64,000 nucleotides of DNA from Bacillus sp. ISL-34 (lineage in GTDB: Bacteria; Bacillota; Bacilli; Bacillales; DSM-1321): assembly GCF_018613325.1 (NCBI RefSeq), contig NZ_JAGGQJ010000004.1:1-64000 (forward strand). The letters are read 5' to 3'. The notes below the pieces were generated by a model. It did not search any database. It saw only the letters and a list, made by a program, of their open reading frames with translations, and was not told the origin of the DNA. Of this stretch, positions 24,616 through 35,261 are shown in pieces. Made by a program: the position numbers and the translations under genes. How positions within the stretch are numbered: the first letter of the stretch is position 1; the number at the start of each line of letters is the position of its first letter.

Positions 24616-24711
24616 ATGGGAAACAAGAAAATCAGAAAGATCGTCGTGTATTTAATGCTTATCTCAATGTTATTAACAAGCTTATTATCAGGTATCGCAT
24701 TTCTTTTGTAA
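24616..24711 (+). CDS. prli42: Prli42-type stressosome-anchoring miniprotein
   Basis: A 31-residue protein consisting of a short basic N-terminus (MGNKKIRKIVVY) and one hydrophobic helix to the C-terminus. Length, the N-terminal lysines and the helix pattern (IRKIVVYLMLISMLLTSLL) match Prli42, conserved across Firmicutes and shown in Listeria to tether the stressosome to the membrane through RsbR. A GGGAGAGGG ribosome site precedes it and a strong terminator follows, so it is a stand-alone unit. It is too short for most gene finders. Confidence 0.8.
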   Translation: MGNKKIRKIVVYLMLISMLLTSLLSGIAFLL

Positions 24712-24724
24712 TAGACACTGTAAT

Positions 24725-24760
24725 GGGGAGGGAAGCCAAGCTTCCCTCTCTTTATTTTAT
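24725..24760. terminator. Bidirectional terminator after prli42
   Basis: A GC-rich stem (24728-24735 with 24741-24748) is followed by TTTATTTTAT and serves the convergent transpeptidase gene too. Confidence 0.8.
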
Positions 24761-25267
24761 CGCTCCATTTTTCTTTGCCAACGTTCTGAAATCCTCGTTC
24801 GATATGGTGATCAACACCTTAGTGCCGATGGGGGCTTTTTCGTACAAACGCTCTACATCGGATTTATGCATCCGTACACAGCCATTTGATATGTATTTAC
24901 CCATTGATGATGGCTGATTCGTACCATGAATGCCATAAATCCTCCCATCGGTATTTCGTGCATCGAATCCAATCCACCGCGACCCCAGAGGATTCCTGGG
25001 ATCGCCTCCAGGAATATTCTTTTTCCGGTAATATGGATTGACCGCTTTTACTTTGACCGTGAAAATCCCTTCAGGTGTCAGTTCCTGACTCTTTCCCGTA
25101 CCGACCGGCAGAATCTCCTTGACCTCGTTATCATCAACGAAAGCCAATTTATTGTTGGCTTTATTGATGATGATAAACGGATCGCCAGGCTTAACCGATT
25201 GAGGTTGGGCTTGTACCTGCAGCGGCGACAAAGATAGCATAAGCAACAAAGAAAGGATCCATTTCAT
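24752..25267 (-). CDS. yqjB: L,D-transpeptidase (YkuD domain), YqjB-like
   Basis: A 171-residue exported protein: signal peptide (1-20, cleavage near VQA-Q), then a YkuD catalytic domain with YGIHGT (His114) and the motif SNGCVRM (Cys130, Arg132). Such enzymes make 3-3 peptide cross-links or attach/remodel peptidoglycan stems, mostly in spores in Bacillus. It lacks the LysM domain of YkuD itself. The start was moved to the ATG at 25267, since the in-frame TTG at 25276 abuts the ribosome site. Confidence 0.85.
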   Translation of the reverse strand: MKWILSLLLMLSLSPLQVQAQPQSVKPGDPFIIINKANNKLAFVDDNEVKEILPVGTGKSQELTPEGIFTVKVKAVNPYYRKKNIPGGDPRNPLGSRWIGFDARNTDGRIYGIHGTNQPSSMGKYISNGCVRMHKSDVERLYEKAPIGTKVLITISNEDFRTLAKKNGAIK

Positions 25268-25297
25268 CTGTATCAATTCCTTTACTTTTTGCTTAGT

Positions 25298-26287
25298 TTA
25301 AGCCAAGTGCCTCTTTTTCATTCGGTTGCTGGTCAGCTTGGGCAATCCCTTGAAAGAATGCTTCAACAATAAATAGCGCTCCATTTCCTTCATGAGCTGC
25401 AGTAATGCGGCCCTGGATTCGAACTCTTCCCGTGTCTGCGGCAGTGCCATTCCCCTAAAATGAATCTCCATTTCTTCAAGCTTTTTCAGATAAAGAATGG
25501 CCGTATTTTGTGGGTGGACGTTTTCTGCCAAATCTTCTATAAAATCAGCCACTATCCCGCTTTGCTTGACGACCAACGGAATATTCGTGACTAGGGGAAG
25601 AATTCGTTCAATTATTTCAAACTGCTTCTCACGCATTTTGAAATAGTGGTAATACAGGTCTTCTTCCCTTAAAAAATGATTTTCCACGTCCCTGAACGCA
25701 AGGCTTTTGGCCTGATTAAGAAGATTGGCTGTTTCGGTGATTTCCTTACCATCCCATGTGTGATCATTATCCCTTAAGTAGCGGACAATCCCCATCAAGA
25801 TCGCACTAAAGTTCGTTTCGATACTTTCCTGATAGGCCAGCAGTTTGTCATCGACACTGGGCATGTACAGATTCATGACAAGCGCCACTCCAACACCAAC
25901 TGCAATTAATATCGTTTCATTGATCAGCAGGGAAAAAGTGATGTCACCCGCCCCATATAGGTGCATGATGATGACGCTGCTCGTCACGATCCCATCATTA
26001 ATCTTCAAGGCAACTGTCGTTGGAATGAAAATCAAGAGGATCAAACCTATTACCAGCGGGTGGAATGCGATGAACTGAAACAATAGGGATGCATAGGCCA
26101 TTGCGATCAAACAAGCTAAAAACCGGTGCCAGGAGGCATACACCGACTTCTTTTTCGTAACTTGAATGCATAAGATCGCAATGATTCCCGCAGCTGAGAA
26201 ATATTCGAGATTAAGCATTTGTGCAATAATAATTGCCAGGGTGGCCCCCAAAGCAGTTTTAATCGTCCTGTATCCGATTTTAAACAT
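25298..26287 (-). CDS. yqjA: Aromatic acid exporter family membrane protein YqjA
   Basis: A 329-residue protein with about five or six N-terminal membrane helices (residues 8-150) and a long cytoplasmic helical domain. This is the ArAE_1 (aromatic acid exporter) arrangement of B. subtilis YqjA. The transported compound is unknown. The start has AGGTGA upstream. It lies just upstream of the transpeptidase gene with 30 nt between them and may be co-transcribed. Confidence 0.8.
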   Translation of the reverse strand: MFKIGYRTIKTALGATLAIIIAQMLNLEYFSAAGIIAILCIQVTKKKSVYASWHRFLACLIAMAYASLLFQFIAFHPLVIGLILLIFIPTTVALKINDGIVTSSVIIMHLYGAGDITFSLLINETILIAVGVGVALVMNLYMPSVDDKLLAYQESIETNFSAILMGIVRYLRDNDHTWDGKEITETANLLNQAKSLAFRDVENHFLREEDLYYHYFKMREKQFEIIERILPLVTNIPLVVKQSGIVADFIEDLAENVHPQNTAILYLKKLEEMEIHFRGMALPQTREEFESRAALLQLMKEMERYLLLKHSFKGLPKLTSNRMKKRHLA

Positions 26288-26417
26288 TGTTATGTATCAC
26301 CTGGCTCTTTCTCCATCTATTATAATACTATCAGGAAATCAGATATTTTCACAGTCCTTTGCGAGTTAAATTTCCAATTTTTCTAAATACATACACGCAA
26401 ATATACATTATAGGAAA

Positions 26418-26455
26418 AAAATAAAAAAGGTAACCTAAACGTTACCTTTTTTCAC
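26418..26455 (-). terminator. Terminator of the art operon
   Basis: A 12-bp stem (26423-26434 with 26441-26452) flanked by A- and T-runs lies just past artR on the - strand; its symmetric flanks may work both ways. Confidence 0.8.
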
Positions 26456-26478
26456 AATTATATACTATTTGCTTTAGC

Positions 26479-27201
26479 TTATAAAACTTTTTCCAAGAAG
26501 TCTTTTGCACGCTGGCTTTTCGGATTGGAAAAGAATTGTTCCGGAGCACTTTCCTCAACGAGCAGACCCCCGTCCAGGAATAGTACTCGATCGGCCACTT
26601 CTTTGGCAAATCCCATTTCATGCGTTACGATCAGCATGGTCATCCCCGTATGTGCCAGTGACTTCATAACCTCGAGCACCTCTTTTACCATCTCAGGATC
26701 AAGCGCTGAAGTCGGCTCATCGAAAAGCATTACTTCCGGGTTCATTGCCAATGCCCGTGCAATAGCGACCCTTTGTTTTTGCCCGCCTGACAGACGATTC
26801 GGAAAAGTTGATTCTTTATCGGCCAAACCGACTTTAGTCAAGAGCTCACGAGCTTGTTTTACAGCCTCGGCCTTTGATAACTTTTTCACCTTCATAGGTG
26901 CATATATCAGATTCTCCAATACGGTTTTATGTGGAAATAAATGAAAATGCTGAAATACCATTCCGACATTTTCACGCACTTTCATGATATTGGTCTTTTT
27001 TTCAGTGATGATTTGATCTTTAAACCTGATTTGACCATCAGTTGGAGTTTCAAGCATATTGATGCAGCGCAAGAAAGTTGATTTTCCCGACCCGGATGGA
27101 CCGATGATCGCCAATACTTCACCTTGCCCTATCTCGGTGCTTATTCCTTTTAATACCTCGAGCTTACCATAATTTTTTTTGAGTCCATCAATTTTAATCA
27201 C
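26479..27201 (-). CDS. artR: Amino-acid ABC transporter ATP-binding protein ArtR
   Basis: A 240-residue polar amino acid type ATPase (B. subtilis YqiZ/ArtR). Walker A GPSGSGKS is at 34-41, followed by [11 protein letters not shown] (Q-loop), [15 protein letters not shown] and Walker [13 protein letters not shown]. It energises the arginine-type importer with ArtP and ArtQ. It overlaps the permease gene by 8 bp. Arginine specificity rests on the B. subtilis parallel and the upstream ArgR-box-like sites. Confidence 0.88.
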   Translation of the reverse strand: MIKIDGLKKNYGKLEVLKGISTEIGQGEVLAIIGPSGSGKSTFLRCINMLETPTDGQIRFKDQIITEKKTNIMKVRENVGMVFQHFHLFPHKTVLENLIYAPMKVKKLSKAEAVKQARELLTKVGLADKESTFPNRLSGGQKQRVAIARALAMNPEVMLFDEPTSALDPEMVKEVLEVMKSLAHTGMTMLIVTHEMGFAKEVADRVLFLDGGLLVEESAPEQFFSNPKSQRAKDFLEKVL

Positions 27202-27853
27202 TGCGTCTCATTCTCCTTTCAATCACTTTGCCTAAGATGGTGAGAACCATGACCATTACATAATAAATGAGACCGGCAAATAATATCGGCTCGAAGAATT
27301 TATATGTCTCACCGCCGACAATATAAGAACGGCGCATGATATCCCCTAATCCAATAATCGTGACGACGGCTGATTCCTTCGTTAAGGAAATCAATTCGTT
27401 CACAAGGGATGGCAGGATATTCTTGATGGCCTGCGGAAGGATAATATTAAGCATCATTCCTGAATAAGGAACCCCAAGTGCAAGTGCAGCCTCTCGTTGG
27501 CCTTTATCGACCGCTAAAATGCCTCCCCTGATAATTTCAGAGATGTATGCCGCTGAATTTAGCCCGAATGCTAAAAATGCTGCTTGGAACGCTTCGATTT
27601 GAATCCCTAATATTTGTGGTGAACCAAAATAAATCAGCATTAATTGCAGCACTAAAGGGGTACCGCGAAAAATGGATGTATAAAAGTCAGCAATCCAATT
27701 TAAGGGCTTGATTCTGCTGATTTTAAGTATAGATAATAATATTCCCAAAACAAATCCGATTACTGCCGCTACCGCTACAACCTTTAATGTAGTCGGTATC
27801 CCCTCCAGGATATATGGAAGGGAAGGCATAATCCTTTCAAATTCCAGATTCAC
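27194..27853 (-). CDS. artQ: Amino-acid ABC transporter permease ArtQ
   Basis: A 219-residue permease of the His/Glu/Gln/Arg/opine family, with five or so membrane helices and the EAA loop [28 protein letters not shown]. The length equals B. subtilis YqiY when read from the GTG at 27853, which has GAGAGG 9 nt upstream; the ATG at 27862 abuts that site. A terminator-like hairpin separates it from artP, probably setting a lower dose of permease than binding protein. Confidence 0.86.
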   Translation of the reverse strand: MNLEFERIMPSLPYILEGIPTTLKVVAVAAVIGFVLGILLSILKISRIKPLNWIADFYTSIFRGTPLVLQLMLIYFGSPQILGIQIEAFQAAFLAFGLNSAAYISEIIRGGILAVDKGQREAALALGVPYSGMMLNIILPQAIKNILPSLVNELISLTKESAVVTIIGLGDIMRRSYIVGGETYKFFEPILFAGLIYYVMVMVLTILGKVIERRMRRSD

Positions 27854-27925
27854 TCCATTCATCCTCTCTTATGAAGGCCGTTATCGGGCCTTTCTCCTGC
27901 TTCATTTTATTAACAATAAAGCGCG

Positions 27926-27953
27926 GAAAAACGTTCAGAAGGCATTCTGAACG
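27926..27953 (-). terminator. Attenuating hairpin between artP and artQ
   Basis: A 9-bp stem (27932-27940 with 27945-27953) followed by TTTTT on the - strand lies inside the operon, a common way to give excess binding protein. Confidence 0.7.
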
Positions 27954-27970
27954 CTTTTCATCTCTCTGTT

Positions 27971-28780
27971 TTATTCAGTTTCACTGCCACCGAACCATTT
28001 TAATATTAATTTTTCCATTTCACCATTTTCCATCATTTTTTTCAACTCGGCATTGAATTCTTCAGTTAACTTGCTTCCTTTTTGGAAAGCGATTGCCGAA
28101 CCGGCATCTTGATCACCGGATTCGATCAAATGGCCCACCAATTCTTTATTATCTTTCAAGTAGCCTTTTGCCACAGTATCTTCCATGATCACGGCGTCAA
28201 ATCGTCCTGTTGACATTTCTTGAACAACCTCAGGAATACGATTCCGTTTTTCAACTTTCATCCCGATATCTTGGGATTTATTCAAGTCATTTGCCAAAGT
28301 CTCCTGAATGGATGCAAGCTGTACGCCTACCGTTTTCCCTTTTAAATCTTCAACAGTTTTGATTTTACTGTCCTTTGTCGTGATGATCATGTTTTTAGCT
28401 GTATAGTAAATATCACTGAAATCGACTGATTGCTCACGTTTTTCTGTTGGAGTCATTCCAGAGATAACGAAATCGACCGATTTATTTTCCAGAGCAGGCA
28501 CAAGACTATTAAAGTCAATGTCCTTCACTTGAACCTCATAACCTAATTTTTTTCCGATTGCTTTAGCGATATCGATGTCAAATCCCTTGATTTCATCACT
28601 TTTAGATGTTTCAACAAATTCAAATGGCGGATAATCCGCAGATGTTCCCATTACCAGGACCTTTTTGTCTTCTGTACCAGCTGTGTCCTTATCTTCTTTC
28701 CCGGATGTACCGCATGCTGCTAAAATACCTACTAATAAAACAGAAGTAAGCAACAATGCTAACTGCTTTTTCAACTTCAT
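27971..28780 (-). CDS. artP: Arginine-type ABC transporter binding lipoprotein ArtP
   Basis: A 269-residue extracytoplasmic lipoprotein (lipobox ILAAC, Cys23) of the SBP_bac_3 family: VLVMGTSADYPPFEF, GFDIDIAKAIGKKLG, LVPALENKSVDFVISGMTPTEKR (shown in part) and the GVQLAS region. The B. subtilis equivalent is YqiX/ArtP. First gene of the art operon. Its promoter is overlapped by ArgR-box-like sequences, implying repression when arginine is abundant. Confidence 0.88.
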   Translation of the reverse strand: MKLKKQLALLLTSVLLVGILAACGTSGKEDKDTAGTEDKKVLVMGTSADYPPFEFVETSKSDEIKGFDIDIAKAIGKKLGYEVQVKDIDFNSLVPALENKSVDFVISGMTPTEKREQSVDFSDIYYTAKNMIITTKDSKIKTVEDLKGKTVGVQLASIQETLANDLNKSQDIGMKVEKRNRIPEVVQEMSTGRFDAVIMEDTVAKGYLKDNKELVGHLIESGDQDAGSAIAFQKGSKLTEEFNAELKKMMENGEMEKLILKWFGGSETE

Positions 28781-28847
28781 TATTATTCCTCCAAAATGAT
28801 ATTTTCAATTCTCTTGTTATTAAATTTGGTTTGGTTTAGGTAAAATT

Positions 28848-28864
28848 TGAATAACTAATATTCA
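28848..28864. promoter_or_regulatory. ArgR/AhrC box-like site, downstream of the art promoter
   Basis: TGAATA-5 nt-TATTCA is a perfect inverted repeat typical of ARG boxes, placed about 14-30 bp after the -10 element. Confidence 0.55.
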
Positions 28865-28877
28865 TACACTAATGTGT

Positions 28878-28905
28878 ATTTTAACACACTCTAATAATTA
28901 TTCAA
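28878..28905 (-). promoter_or_regulatory. art operon promoter
   Basis: On the - strand TTGAAT (28900-28905), a 16-nt spacer and TAAAAT (28878-28883). The -35 overlaps the upstream ARG-box-like sequence. Confidence 0.55.
28891..28904. promoter_or_regulatory. ArgR/AhrC box-like site on the art -35
   Basis: CTAATAATTATTCA matches the half-symmetric form TGAATAATTATTCA at 12 of 14 positions and covers the -35 element. Confidence 0.5.
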
Positions 28906-29045
28906 TAACGTAAATAATAGATTCATTTTTCAGAATATTGATATAATTTTTTTCTTGATTCGCGCTTTTTCATCAAAGGGAAAATATCGGCTTCCTTATC
29001 TATCTTCTTTCCTAAATGCCCCTGACTTATGCAAAATCATGAATA

Positions 29046-29241
29046 AAAAAAACCCGACGAATGGGCGGGTTTCAGACTGTAGACAAACTCGAAGAAAAGC
29101 GAGTATGCATACGGTTTTTTCTAAAAAAATATTCCTGTTGATTTCAGAAATCCGCTCCCTTTCCGCCGACTGTCTGCCAAGCCTCATCAAAGCAAGCGTC
29201 TGTGAGGTCTTGGCTAGCCAGTTATTCGGCAGGAGTGTTGC
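29046..29241 (-). repeat. Dispersed structured repeat, copy 1 (degenerate)
   Basis: On the - strand this runs GCAACACTCCTGCCGAATA... then GCGGAAAGGGAGCGGATTTC, AAATCAACAGG and ends near CTACAGTCTG (29072-29081), followed by a terminator-like hairpin (29050-29056 with 29066-29072). The same blocks, in the same order, occur in the + strand element at 35.72-35.90 kb. It resembles a family of noncoding repeats frequent in Bacillaceae genomes, recognised from memory. The open frames crossing it are not genes. It fills most of the 28.9-29.4 kb gap. Confidence 0.6.
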
Positions 29242-29377
29242 AAATTTCTTCAATCCAATGAGAATTTCATTCCCTATAAAAAAGTAAACATTCATGAAGG
29301 ATAACCCAGTCTTCTTTTTATAATCATGGTTCGGGATGAGAACATTCCGAACCTCCTTTGTCGTCAAACTAAAACCC

Positions 29378-29402
29378 GCCAATTGGGCGGGTTTTTTAGG
29401 TT
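29378..29402 (-). terminator. Terminator of brxB
   Basis: An 8-9-bp GC-rich stem (29383-29390 with 29393-29400 region) follows the brxB stop; T-runs lie on both sides. Confidence 0.75.
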
Positions 29403-29413
29403 ATCGCTAAGGC

Positions 29414-29851
29414 TTACACTTCTTCGCAATATTGATCGAAGTAGTTCTGTAATTTTTCTACTACAGACATCGGGTGGTGCCCTTCAATTTCATGGCGCTC
29501 TATCATCGTGATGATTTTTCCATCCTTCAGCAATGCAAATGATGGAGATGACGGCGGATATCCTTCGAAATAATCACGGGCTTTCTCCGTCGCCTCTTTA
29601 TCTTGTCCAGCAAAAACGGTTACTAGCTGATCTGGGCGTTTGTCATTATGGATTGCATGTGCCGCTGCAGGTCTAGCTATTCCACCGGCGCAGCCACAAA
29701 CGGAGTTGACCATAACAAGTGTCGTTCCTTTTTGTGCAAATACTTCCTCTACTTCCTCGGGAGTAGTCAATTCTGTATATCCAGCAGTCTTTATCTCATC
29801 GCGAGCCTGTTTGACTACGTCGTTCATTAAAAAATTAAAATCCATATTCAT
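29414..29851 (-). CDS. brxB: Bacilliredoxin BrxB
   Basis: A 145-residue DUF1094/YphP-YqiW family thioredoxin-fold protein, the length of B. subtilis BrxB (YqiW). The motif VCGCAGG places the CGC pair at Cys52/Cys54. Bacilliredoxins remove bacillithiol from S-bacillithiolated proteins after oxidative stress. The start at 29851 has AAGGAG 8 nt upstream; six extra codons are open upstream but lack a site. It stands alone with its own terminator. Confidence 0.9.
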   Translation of the reverse strand: MNMDFNFLMNDVVKQARDEIKTAGYTELTTPEEVEEVFAQKGTTLVMVNSVCGCAGGIARPAAAHAIHNDKRPDQLVTVFAGQDKEATEKARDYFEGYPPSSPSFALLKDGKIITMIERHEIEGHHPMSVVEKLQNYFDQYCEEV

Positions 29852-30005
29852 GGCATGTGCTCCTTCCAAGTTTTCTCTTCCATCCTATCATAACAATTGC
29901 CACTTCTTGATTCAATAAATTTACCTGTTAAAACTGCATAAACCATTTCCGAACATGTTTAAAACGAAAGGTAAGCGGGAATCATGTGTGTAACAACAAG
30001 ACTTT

Positions 30006-30056
30006 CAAAAGGATGGGGCATGCGCAGGAGACAATCCACGCATGCCCCATCCCATT
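30006..30056 (-). terminator. Terminator of the mutAB-meaB operon
   Basis: A 14-bp stem (30011-30024 with 30039-30052) followed by TTTT on the - strand lies 10 nt past meaB. Confidence 0.85.
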
Positions 30057-30061
30057 TCTTT

Positions 30062-31189
30062 TTAATTTGACTTAAATGTATCGGTAAAAGATTGAAAGGC
30101 CTGCTTAACAGCAGCAGTGACCGTTTTATTTCCTGACATCACTTGATTCTCCAGTATCGGGAGAAGACTCTTGACCGCTTCATTTTTATAAAACATCGTT
30201 TTAAGCTGGTGATCCATCAATGAATAAAGCCATTCCTTAGATTGCATTCTTCTCCGTTCTTGAAAAACACCCGATTCCTTGGTCATATCGGAAAATTCAT
30301 TCAAAACATCCCAAAGCTCAGGAATTCCTTTACCGGTTATCGCGGAACAAGTATATGCCTTTCCTGCCCATCCCTTTGTTGCTGGTTGAAGGAAGTGCAA
30401 GATTCTGCTATATTCGGACTTCGTCCTAATCGCCAGCGGAATGTTCTCTCCGTCGGCTTTATTGACCACAATCCCATCCACAAGTTCCAGAATCCCTTTT
30501 TTCATCCCCTGTAATTCATCTCCGGCACCTGTAAGGACAAGGAGCATGAAGAAGTCGACCATGCTTCGAACTATAGCTTCACTCTGCCCGACACCGACAG
30601 TTTCAATCAGTATCACATCAAATCCTGCCGCTTCACAAAGCAACATCGTTTCCCTTGTTTTGCGGTGAACTCCTCCTAGAGTGCCTTCAGATGGTGAGGG
30701 TCTTATGAAGGCATGCGGGTTTCTTGCGAGCTCCTCCATCCTTGTCTTATCGCCTAGTATACTTCCGCCATTGATCGAAGAGCTTGGATCGACGGCTAGA
30801 ACGGCAACCTTATGGCCCCTGTCACACAAGTAGGTTCCGAACGTCTCGATGAAGGTACTTTTTCCGGCACCGGGCACCCCGGAAATCCCGATGCGAATCG
30901 AGTTTCCTGTATGAGGAAGAATGGCATGCAATAATTCCTGTGCATGATCCAAGTGGTGGGATGCATTGCTTTCAACCAATGTAATCCCTTTAGCTAACTT
31001 GGCCCTGTCCCCTTTTATGATCCCCTCCTTAAGTTCATGAACCGGTATGTTTACATTATGTTTTTTGACGAATTTGCTTTTTGAAGGTTTGTTTTGGCTG
31101 GCTTCTAATTCTACACCTGGCTTTAATGAAGAAGCAAAACCTTCCTGATTGTTATGATCGACCCATTCGGGCTTCTTGTCTTCACTCAT
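30062..31189 (-). CDS. meaB: Methylmalonyl-CoA mutase chaperone GTPase MeaB
   Basis: A 375-residue G3E GTPase that guards and reloads adenosylcobalamin in methylmalonyl-CoA mutase. The P-loop GVPGAGKS is at 104-111, followed by [24 protein letters not shown] (in part), ETVGVGQSE and VVNKADG. An N-terminal stretch of about 50 polar residues is longer than in many MeaB proteins. The C-terminal dimerisation arm is present. The start codon overlaps the mutB stop by one base (TAATG), so translation is coupled. Confidence 0.92.
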   Translation of the reverse strand: MSEDKKPEWVDHNNQEGFASSLKPGVELEASQNKPSKSKFVKKHNVNIPVHELKEGIIKGDRAKLAKGITLVESNASHHLDHAQELLHAILPHTGNSIRIGISGVPGAGKSTFIETFGTYLCDRGHKVAVLAVDPSSSINGGSILGDKTRMEELARNPHAFIRPSPSEGTLGGVHRKTRETMLLCEAAGFDVILIETVGVGQSEAIVRSMVDFFMLLVLTGAGDELQGMKKGILELVDGIVVNKADGENIPLAIRTKSEYSRILHFLQPATKGWAGKAYTCSAITGKGIPELWDVLNEFSDMTKESGVFQERRRMQSKEWLYSLMDHQLKTMFYKNEAVKSLLPILENQVMSGNKTVTAAVKQAFQSFTDTFKSN

Positions 31190-33381
31190 TATTGAGCCAC
31201 TTCCTCATATCCGAGGCGATTGTATATTTCCTGAAGCACTTTCTTTGCTGCCTGTGGTATGACCGTACCAGGTCCAAAAATGGCTGTAGCGCCATTTTCC
31301 ATTAGGTAACCATAGTCCTGTGCAGGGATGACGCCGCCTACGATCACTATAATGTCCTCACGTCCCAAGTTCTTCAGTTCTGTCATAAGCTGCGGCAACA
31401 ATGTTTTATGGCCGGCAGCAAGCGAACTCATCCCGACTACATGCACATCATTTTCCACGGCCTGGATGGCGGTTTCTTTCGGTGTTTGGAATAATGGACC
31501 GATATCGACATCATAGCCTAAATCCGCAAATCCCGTTCCTACTACTTTAGCTCCGCGGTCATGACCGTCCTGACCCATTTTTGCCATTAACAAACGCGGT
31601 CTTCTTCCTTCATTTTCGAGGAACTCCTCCGTCATGCGGACGACTTCCTCAATCTCCGCTTCTTTTGAGTATGCCGAGCTGTATACGCCGCTGATAGAAC
31701 GGATCGTTGCTTTGTGACGTCCAGCCACCTCTTCGATCGCATCGGAAATTTCACCTAATGAAGCCCGTACTCTTGCAGCTTGCACAGCCAGTTCAAGAAG
31801 GTTACCTTCGCCAGTTTTGGCAGCCATGGATAGCGCTTGAAGAGCTTCATCCACCTTTGCCTGATCACGTTTCGTTTTTAATTCGCTCAAACGCTTAAGC
31901 TGACTTTCGCGAACTGCTGTATTATCAATCTCCAGTATTTCAATCGGATCTTCTTTTTTCAAACGATATTTATTGACGCCCACGATCGTTTCATCTTGAG
32001 AATCGATTTTTGCCTGACGCTTTGCAGCCGCTTCCTCGATCCTCATTTTTGGAAGTCCGGTTTCTATTGCCTTCGCCATTCCGCCAAGACCTTCGATTTC
32101 TTCTATGTGAGCCCAAGCCCGTTCGATCAATTCATTTGTGAGTGATTCTACATAGTATGAACCCGCCCAAGGATCGATTACTTTTGTGATCCCCGTTTCC
32201 TCCTGCAGATATAGCTGTGTGTTACGTGCGATGCGTGCCGAGAAATCCGTCGGCAGGGCAATGGCCTCATCCAATGCGTTCGTATGCAGGGACTGTGTAT
32301 GCCCAAGTGCAGCTGCATGCGCTTCAATAAGGGTCCTTGCGACATTGTTAAACGGATCCTGCTCGGAGAGGCTCCATCCGGAGGTTTGGGAATGAGTTCT
32401 CAATGCCATCGCTTTATTATTTTTCGGTTCGAATTGTTTCATCAGTTTTGACCAAATGAAACGAGCCGCCCTCATTTTCGCCACTTCCATGAAATAGTTC
32501 ATTCCTACAGCCCAGAAGAATGACAGGCGCGGTGCGAATTTATCGATATCAATACCTGCTTTCATTCCGGTACGTGCATACTCAAGCCCATCCGCCAACG
32601 TATAGGCAAGTTCGATATCAGCCGGCGCCCCCGCTTCTTGCAGATGATAACCGGAAATGGAAATGGAATTGAATTTGGGCATATATTTGGATGTATACTC
32701 GAATATATCAGCTATGATTTTCATGGACATTTCAGGTGGGTAGATATACGTATTCCGAACCATGTATTCCTTTAAGATGTCATTTTGAATCGTGCCTGAA
32801 AGCTTATCCTGTGTTACCCCTTGTTCTTCAGCTGTCACGATATAAAATGCAAGAATGGGTAATACAGCACCGTTCATCGTCATGGACACGGACATCTGAT
32901 CAAGCGGAATACCGTCGAAGAGGATTTTCATGTCAAGAATGGAATCAATGGCAACTCCCGCCTTCCCCACATCACCGACAACACGTGGATGATCGGAGTC
33001 ATAACCGCGGTGTGTAGCTAAATCAAAGGCAACTGAGAGCCCTTTTTGCCCCATTGCCAGGTTACGTCTGTAAAATGCATTGGATTCCTCAGCAGTCGAA
33101 AAACCTGCATACTGACGAACCGTCCAAGGACGATTGACATACATCGAAGGATAAGGCCCTCTTGTAAAAGGAGCGATGCCTGGCACACTTTCCATATGCT
33201 CCAAGTCACGATTGTCTTCCTCAACATAAAGCGGTTTGATTTTTATTTGTTCATTGGTTTCAAACAAAAGATCCTCAATGTTTTTCCCAACGGCTTTTTC
33301 GGCGTCCTTTTTCCATGCTTCCACCGTGCCTTTAATCTCAGACTTAGCAGGATTTATAGCAGAAAAATTCGGTTTTTTCAT
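31189..33381 (-). CDS. mutB: Methylmalonyl-CoA mutase large (catalytic) subunit
   Basis: A 730-residue adenosylcobalamin enzyme that isomerises (R)-methylmalonyl-CoA to succinyl-CoA. A TIM-barrel substrate domain (about 45-400; [23 protein letters not shown]) is joined to a C-terminal B12-binding domain with the axial-ligand motif DGHDRG (His607). It pairs with MutA. The mutA-mutB-meaB order is a standard operon. B. subtilis 168 lacks this enzyme, so this is an accessory capability of this lineage. Confidence 0.95.
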   Translation of the reverse strand: MKKPNFSAINPAKSEIKGTVEAWKKDAEKAVGKNIEDLLFETNEQIKIKPLYVEEDNRDLEHMESVPGIAPFTRGPYPSMYVNRPWTVRQYAGFSTAEESNAFYRRNLAMGQKGLSVAFDLATHRGYDSDHPRVVGDVGKAGVAIDSILDMKILFDGIPLDQMSVSMTMNGAVLPILAFYIVTAEEQGVTQDKLSGTIQNDILKEYMVRNTYIYPPEMSMKIIADIFEYTSKYMPKFNSISISGYHLQEAGAPADIELAYTLADGLEYARTGMKAGIDIDKFAPRLSFFWAVGMNYFMEVAKMRAARFIWSKLMKQFEPKNNKAMALRTHSQTSGWSLSEQDPFNNVARTLIEAHAAALGHTQSLHTNALDEAIALPTDFSARIARNTQLYLQEETGITKVIDPWAGSYYVESLTNELIERAWAHIEEIEGLGGMAKAIETGLPKMRIEEAAAKRQAKIDSQDETIVGVNKYRLKKEDPIEILEIDNTAVRESQLKRLSELKTKRDQAKVDEALQALSMAAKTGEGNLLELAVQAARVRASLGEISDAIEEVAGRHKATIRSISGVYSSAYSKEAEIEEVVRMTEEFLENEGRRPRLLMAKMGQDGHDRGAKVVGTGFADLGYDVDIGPLFQTPKETAIQAVENDVHVVGMSSLAAGHKTLLPQLMTELKNLGREDIIVIVGGVIPAQDYGYLMENGATAIFGPGTVIPQAAKKVLQEIYNRLGYEEVAQ

Positions 33382-33382
33382 T

Positions 33383-35260
33383 TCAGTTCACCCCCAGCTT
33401 CTGCAATAATTCCGATAAAATGGCTATTGCATTCGTTTTGACATGGATAAAATCTTTGACTCCGGCTTCACTTAGTGTAATCTCCAATTCTTCTTGCTGC
33501 TTGCCGGCACTATAAATAATGATTTCAGGGAACTGCTTTTTAATTTCTTTAATGGTGATCGGCGCTAATTCCGAATAGTCACCATCACTACCGCAGACAC
33601 AATAGATCGGAAGCTTGGTCGCAGCTACATAATCGACTGCTTCCTCAACGGTTTGACACCCCTTACTGCCGATTGTTTCAATACCACCTGCTGCAGCAAG
33701 ACTTGTAACGAAATCTGCACGAGGTTTATAGGATTTAAGATTTTTCAAATTAATCAAACCAATAGTTGGGGCCGTTCCACTTATTTCTTTATACTTTTCA
33801 CTGCGTAGTCTTATTTGTTCGAACTGAATGGATACCCGATCCCTGGCAAGCGGGGTAATGCCAACCGGCTTTTCGACTTTCATATATGACACATGGTTAT
33901 CCTGTGCCGGGGTTTTAATCTTATCAGCTGGATTCGGATAAACATTCGTTCCGATGATACTTTCTTTTCTGAAAGCCGCATTTTGAACTCTTCCTTGGTA
34001 AACTTCAGCTATTTCTTTCTGTAGGGTGCCTTGTTTAATTATCTCTAAAATCCCTCCGGCTGCATCGATTTCAAGGAATTTCGCCCAAGCCTTTTCAGCC
34101 AATTCATCCGTTAATTGCTCAACATACCATGAACCGCCAGCAGGATCGACCACTGTTGTGATATTTGTTTCTTCTTTTAAAATCAAGTGAATGTTACGGG
34201 CAATTCTTTCTGAAAAATCATCGGTTTCACCAGTTGCATGTGTAAATGGATGAATTTGAAGATATTGAATGCCTCCAATAGCTGCAGCGAAAGCTTGGTT
34301 TGTGGTCCGAAGAATATTGACGTGCTGATCATATAGCGTTTCTGTCAACTCGGAAGTAACGGCATGTATCGCCATTTTAAAATGGTCCGATGCTGTATCG
34401 AAAGCTTCTGCAAGTCCAGCCCAAAGCCTCCTGGCAGCCCTAAGTTTAGCGATGGACATGAAGTAATTGGAATCCACAGCAAAAGAGAATACTATTTTTT
34501 CGGAAACCGAAGCAATAGAAAGCCCTTGTTTTTTCCCTTCCAATAGATATTGGACGGCTGCCGATAATCCGTACGCGATTTCTTGTACGGCATTAGCTCC
34601 TCCATTATGATAGACTGCCGTATTAATCAAAACTGTCTTTAAATCCCTGCCCACCTTCTGATAATCTTGGATTGTCTTCAGCCAGTCAGCAAAATAGCCA
34701 TCCGTATCTTCTGGCAGCTGACCGCAAATGAGCCATTCTGCAATGGGATCTTCAGCAATAACGCCTGTCAATTGGGTATTTTGCGCTTCGGCAACAGCTT
34801 TGAATTGCGGGAGCAATCCTTTTTGTTTCCCCTTAAGGTCAATGAAAACCGGGATTTCTTTTAATGGGAGATCCTTAAACAGTTTTTCAGCCCTTGCTCC
34901 CTCGGCAAGCAATGGTGCAGGGTATGCCACGACATTTTGACCGCGCTTGAATGAAGCCTTCATCTTTTCATTTGCTTCTTCAGCCGTGATACCGCTTACA
35001 GGTTGAACGACAAGCCAAGGTTTTTCATGATAACCCGTTGGTGACGTTCCTCGGGTGAATGGGAAGAACCCTGGCAATTCAGCTACTTTTTCAGTTGAAT
35101 CCGCCTTTTCTGTATAGAGAGGATACAAAGTGATGCCCTCATATGTATTCGTTTTTAATTTTTCTACACTTTTCCCTTTTAAACTTGCTTCCGCAGCCTC
35201 TTTCCACTCTTCAAAAGAAGGCTTAGGAAAGGTTATGTTTTTTACATCTTTCAGTTCCAT
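33383..35260 (-). CDS. mutA: Methylmalonyl-CoA mutase small subunit
   Basis: A 625-residue partner of MutB with the same two-domain plan. The barrel domain is recognisable ([34 protein letters not shown]), but the B12-binding DxHxxG is absent in the degenerate C-terminal domain, as expected for the non-catalytic subunit. First gene of the operon. The start at 35260 has only a weak ribosome site, which coincides with a sequence matching the cre consensus at 13 of 14 positions. Confidence 0.92.
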   Translation of the reverse strand: MELKDVKNITFPKPSFEEWKEAAEASLKGKSVEKLKTNTYEGITLYPLYTEKADSTEKVAELPGFFPFTRGTSPTGYHEKPWLVVQPVSGITAEEANEKMKASFKRGQNVVAYPAPLLAEGARAEKLFKDLPLKEIPVFIDLKGKQKGLLPQFKAVAEAQNTQLTGVIAEDPIAEWLICGQLPEDTDGYFADWLKTIQDYQKVGRDLKTVLINTAVYHNGGANAVQEIAYGLSAAVQYLLEGKKQGLSIASVSEKIVFSFAVDSNYFMSIAKLRAARRLWAGLAEAFDTASDHFKMAIHAVTSELTETLYDQHVNILRTTNQAFAAAIGGIQYLQIHPFTHATGETDDFSERIARNIHLILKEETNITTVVDPAGGSWYVEQLTDELAEKAWAKFLEIDAAGGILEIIKQGTLQKEIAEVYQGRVQNAAFRKESIIGTNVYPNPADKIKTPAQDNHVSYMKVEKPVGITPLARDRVSIQFEQIRLRSEKYKEISGTAPTIGLINLKNLKSYKPRADFVTSLAAAGGIETIGSKGCQTVEEAVDYVAATKLPIYCVCGSDGDYSELAPITIKEIKKQFPEIIIYSAGKQQEELEITLSEAGVKDFIHVKTNAIAILSELLQKLGVN

Positions 35261-35261
35261 C

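Noticed and set aside
28955..29287. 110-codon + strand open frame in the same gap
   Set aside because: Also a by-product of the repeat element; no start signal.
28996..29382. 128-codon open frame on the - strand between artP and brxB
   Set aside because: It crosses the dispersed repeat and its hairpin, has no ribosome site and no family resemblance; the frame is explained by the repeat.
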